Origin: Acholoe squamosa
Taxonomy: Eukaryota; Annelida; Polychaeta; Phyllodocida; Polynoidae
Assembly (NCBI GenBank): GCA_949317995.1
Contig: OX439038.1
Span: 76,332,659 to 76,396,658, forward strand
DNA length: 64,000 nucleotides
Direction: 5' to 3'
Made by a program: the position numbers and the translations under genes. This document shows, piece by piece, positions 61,019-64,000 of the stretch; position 1 is the stretch's first letter, and every line of letters begins with the position of its first letter. The notes beneath the pieces were generated by a model that saw only the letters and a program-made list of their open reading frames with translations, had not been told where the DNA came from and searched no databases.

Positions 61019-61897
61019 TCACCTCTCCTCGTAACTGTAGTCGTCGTCGCTAGAGTTAGACGGCGCTGACGTCTCAGCAACGGCGTTCACTTTGCCGTTG
61101 TTACGCTGATCCTTGCGTTTTAGCTAAAAACAGACTGATCTGAAGTGCCCATCGAGCTTGCAGTAGTTGCAAGTTTTACCAATGGCAGGACACTTTCGGT
61201 CTTTAGGGTGGGGTCAGTCGCTACCACACCGGTCACATGAGTATTTACTGTCAGTTTTGTTGTCGGAACAGCTAGTCTTATGTGGACCAGACCGGTTAGC
61301 AGGTCGGGGGTTTCGGTGTCTGACAGCATTTACCAGAGTCTCCTGTCGAGAATCCTTCTCCATGAGCGATGCCTGGGTATCAGCTAATTCCAGGGTACGC
61401 CCAAGCTCAAGTGTGTCAGCGAGGGACCTGCCGGGCTCACGCAGTGCGCGTCGCCGAAGCCTATTCGAGCGACAATGCTGGGTCAGCTGGCACAGAATTT
61501 CGTGATCAACGGTGGCAAATTCACAATTTTTAGATAGTGTACGGAGTTCAGTGACAAAATCATCCAGGGACTGACCTGGTTTTTGGACACAACTTCTGAA
61601 TGAGAATATCTCCATTTGGACATTGGTTTTGGGCTCAAAGTATTTTGTTAGGACTTCACTAGTTTCTTTGTATGACTTTTCTCCATCCCCCTTTTCAGCA
61701 TCATAAATGTCATACACTCTTTCTCCTGCGTAATGCAGAAGGAGAGCACGGCGGCGGTTGTCCTCTTCCACCTCACAAATGTCCATAGCCACAAACAGAT
61801 TCTCAAGTCTAGCCAGCCATTTCTTTCACCTGGGGCCTGCACTGGCCTTATCAGTTTCATAGTCAAATGAAGGAAATGTGGGGAAAGTACCCTCCAT
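61019..61897 (-). pseudogene. LTR element Gag with internal stops
   Basis: From ATG 61897 (MEGTFPTFPSFDYETDK) the frame meets TGA at 61828-61826. It then continues with KKWLARLENLFVAMDICEV and capsid-like helices: LTKYFEPKTNVQMEIFSFRS, then DDFVTELRTLSKNCEF. The zinc-knuckle region has CDRCGSD, TGA at 61216-61214, CPAIGKTCNYCKLDGHF and TAG at 61126-61124. The frame otherwise stays open for about 290 codons, so each stop is a point change. Confidence 0.85.
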
Positions 61898-62257
61898 GGT
61901 AGCAAAATGTTCGTACAGCTGACTGTCTAAACAAGATATTACCAGTGGTGCAACAAAGTTCAATATGTGTAACTGGCCTACCTTGTGATGTCCAATGCAA
62001 CAAAAACACACAAACTGAATAAAAGTTCACCAAACCTCACTAGCAGTGCCCTCTAATGTCGTAATTAGGGGTTTCCAGATCACTGTAGTAGGAATTAAAG
62101 AACAGAATGAGTGTTTGGATGCTCTCTGTAGAAAGGCTTGAGCTCCCAGTGTATAGCACAATAGCAAACCAGCATGGTTCCAATGCCAAAATGCCAATCT
62201 AAATACCACACACTAAAACTTGTCAAAACTTTTCAAAAAGTTACTCCAGTGGATTCT

Positions 62258-62275
62258 TAGGTTCCTACGTCGCCA
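62258..62275 (-). promoter_or_regulatory. primer-binding site
   Basis: TGGCGACGTAGGAACCTA begins one base inside the 5' LTR. The priming tRNA was not identified. Confidence 0.7.
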
Positions 62276-62276
62276 T

Positions 62277-62505
62277 TATAATGTATTTCAAGTGTGGTAT
62301 AGTAATAAGGCAGGCAGATGCTGTTGGATTATGTGGAGCCTTTATTCCATGGTCTGTATGCATTCAAAATGGAAGCCAGAGAGACAGATCTAGGTCAACT
62401 CAACATGTAGGTCATGCAGTTCATTGACTCACCACTGGTGGCAGCACAAGTACATAGCAACATATAAACAACAGTGTGTAGGGTGGATAACACTAAGACA
62501 CTACA
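62277..62505 (-). repeat. 5' LTR
   Basis: 229 bp, one base different from the 3' LTR. Confidence 0.95.
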
Positions 62506-62510
62506 GTGAT

Positions 62511-62839
62511 CACGTGATCATAGCTCTCAGCCAATCAGAGCTTGAGAAAGTAGGTCACATGCCCATATATGGTCACTTCCGGTTTGTAAGTAGGTTAAAC
62601 GGATTTCAGTAGCTGTTCCTATGTGCTGAGTTTAGCCTTATATACTACTCAGGGACAATCAATTTGACTACCAAAAGTCAAATTCAGGACCTAAAGTCGT
62701 CTACCTTGCTGACTCTCAGGTTTCCAGTGTATGACATGGAGAGCACACCCATTATGACGTAATTATGACGTATTTTAATAGAAAAGGATAGAAATACAAA
62801 AAGATGGAAGTATGATGTAGTTTTGATGCACTGGGGTAA
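62511..62839. other. no gene seen
   Basis: Sequence to the right of the LTR element. It shows no Polinton match. Two ATTATGACGTA units lie near 62752. Confidence 0.4.
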
Positions 62840-63135
62840 GGGAGTGATCATTATTTAACAGCAGGGGGGGGGGGCTGGTTGGTTTGCACACGGATGCGTG
62901 AAAAAAGTTTTGACCCCCCCCCTCTCGAGGGGGTAAAATTTTTTTAACCCCCCCATAAGGGACGAAAATGGCACGCGAACATCCCCTTTTAGCTTATAGT
63001 AATGTGCTGGGGTTTCCACTGAAAACAGATGAAATTATTTTGACCCCCCCATCAGAGGTGTTGAAAAAATTCTGACCCCCCCCCTCAAACCCACCAGCCC
63101 CCCCCCCCCCCTGTTGTTAAAAAATGATAACTCCC
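62840..63135. mobile_element. PIF/Harbinger-like MITE, copy 2
   Basis: 296 bp, TAA on both sides, ends GGGAGTGATCATTATTTAA and the inverse; same family as 9126-9432. Confidence 0.75.
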
Positions 63136-63636
63136 TAAGGAGAATGCAAACTGCAATGCGGGCTGCCTGGTGATTGAATGACGTATTTATGACGTATTTG
63201 GGGCCGAATGGACAGGGGCCTTCGTGAATGGGGCCTTCAAACGCATTCTCCCCTTAATGCTCATCTACTAAAATCAACCCACATGGAGTCTCGGACCACT
63301 GTGGCTAGCGGGGATAGACTAAAAGTAATTAGATTTTCGCCATATTCTCATCAGAGGTTCAAAATGATATGTACTTCTCATATATGCAAAATGCATGTGG
63401 GGGTCCCAGGCATATTTTTGAGATACAGGAGCTTTTATCTTGTGTAGGATTATATAGTGATTTGTCAAATAAATCCCCAGATTCATATCCAAAAGTAATT
63501 AGATTTGTTTACAACTTCCTCAGCACTTAGATTATGAGTATATCTTTGCAGTGGTTGCAATATTTATGTATTGTCCCATTCATTTTTCTTAAGTTTTGTA
63601 TGATTGAAATAAGAAAGGACATGGATCAAAGTGTAG
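63136..63636. other. no gene seen
   Basis: AAAAGTAATTAGATTT occurs at 63320 and 63490. No gene recognised. Confidence 0.4.
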
Positions 63637-63850
63637 GGGCCAGCTCTGGCTGTGAGTCCATGGCGGTATGCCATCTGTCCCTGTTCCGGTTGCACCAGCC
63701 CTCAGGGGCTGGTCAGCCGGTATAAGCTACCCCCCATAGGTAGGGAGGAGTGTAGGGGCCAGCTCTGCCGTAAGGCCAGCAGCCCTGTTTATGGAGATCC
63801 CAGCCCCCAGGGGCTGGCATCCAGTGGTAGCTCCCCCTCCATGTGTATTA
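63637..63850. repeat. two tandem units of about 110 bp
   Basis: Both units start GTGTAGGGGCCAGCTCTG, contain CAGCCCNCAGGGGCTGG and end near GGTAGCTCCCC or AAGCTACCCCC. Confidence 0.8.
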
Positions 63851-63890
63851 TACCGATCCAGATGTAGATGGAAGGTAGAGAATGTCAGAC

Positions 63891-63961
63891 GGGGAAGTAG
63901 CTCAGCGGTAGAGCTTCCGCCTGCAGGTTGAAGGGTCCCGGGTTCGACTCCCGGTTTCTCC
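63891..63961 (+). tRNA. tRNA-like (Cys-GCA-like) sequence or SINE head
   Basis: GGGGAAGTAGCTCAGCGGTAGAGC gives acceptor strand and D arm. The loop CTGCAGG has anticodon GCA. CCGGGTTCGACTCCCGG is a perfect T arm, and TTTCTCC closes the acceptor with G-T pairs. The anticodon stem has two mismatches, so a pseudogene or the head of a tRNA-derived SINE is as likely as a working tRNA. Confidence 0.45.
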
Positions 63962-64000
63962 AGGACATTTTCCGCCGACCTCTACACTGGTGGAGAAACC

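Larger units (their letters stand above)
57524..62505 (-). mobile_element. Ty3/Gypsy-type LTR retrotransposon, complete in structure
   Basis: 4982 bp on the minus strand. 229-bp LTRs at both ends differ at one base (57532 T against 62285 A). A 5-bp GTGAT duplication flanks them (57519-57523 and 62506-62510). A purine tract AAGAAGGAAAGAGA precedes the 3' LTR and a TGGCGACGTAGG primer-binding site follows the 5' LTR. Internal order gag, protease, RT, RNase H, integrase is that of Ty3/Gypsy. In-frame stops in gag and two frameshifts in pol make it non-coding as read. Confidence 0.95.

Overview
The window is nuclear DNA of an animal. It has split genes with GT..AG introns, tRNA-derived SINE-like pieces, microsatellites, many short inverted-repeat transposons, non-LTR and LTR retrotransposons and a decayed Polinton/Maverick. 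The mix suits a repeat-rich marine invertebrate such as a lophotrochozoan or basal deuterostome, but nothing in the sequence fixes the species. Only two host genes are recognisable. The rest is mostly transposon-derived or unrecognised.

Layout. 1-4.2 kb: Gag end of an LTR-type retroelement (minus strand), a MITE built of TTGAT-type repeats, an LTR-like block and a degenerate tandem array. 9.76-10.5 kb: first coding exon of a receptor with an ANF/natriuretic-type ligand-binding domain (minus strand); later exons would lie to the left and were not recognised. 12-22 kb: minisatellite, a 2.2-kb giant fold-back, several MITEs, a LINE 3' end and tRNA-like pieces. 22.8-29.4 kb: TA-flanked terminal-inverted-repeat elements with GTACCCGCAAGAAT arrays. 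One of them carries a 4.5-kb LINE whose ORF2 (endonuclease plus reverse transcriptase, 950 aa) is open and whose ORF1 ends in a NADAR domain.

32.1-48.7 kb: a complete ten-exon SLC7 light-chain amino-acid transporter gene (473 aa, minus strand), closest in remembered features to the cystine/glutamate exchanger xCT. Every exon joins in phase. Its introns are filled with TTAA-, TA- and hAT-like MITEs, LINE tails and microsatellites. Its upstream flank carries a TATA box, a TGAGTCAGC site and a TGACATCA site.

52.4-57.2 kb: degenerate Polinton. Integrase, two small helical ORFs and a packaging-ATPase fragment lie on the minus strand. Protein-primed DNA polymerase B lies on the plus strand and is interrupted by a LINE tail with a 14-bp target duplication. 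57.5-62.5 kb: a structurally complete Ty3/Gypsy-type LTR retrotransposon with 229-bp LTRs differing at one base, GTGAT target duplication, PBS and PPT, but with stops in gag and two frameshifts in pol. 62.8-64 kb: a Harbinger-like MITE, a tandem duplication and a tRNA-like sequence at the edge.

The most interesting item is the LINE whose ORF1 couples an RNA-binding fold to a NADAR (ADP-ribose glycosidase family) domain.
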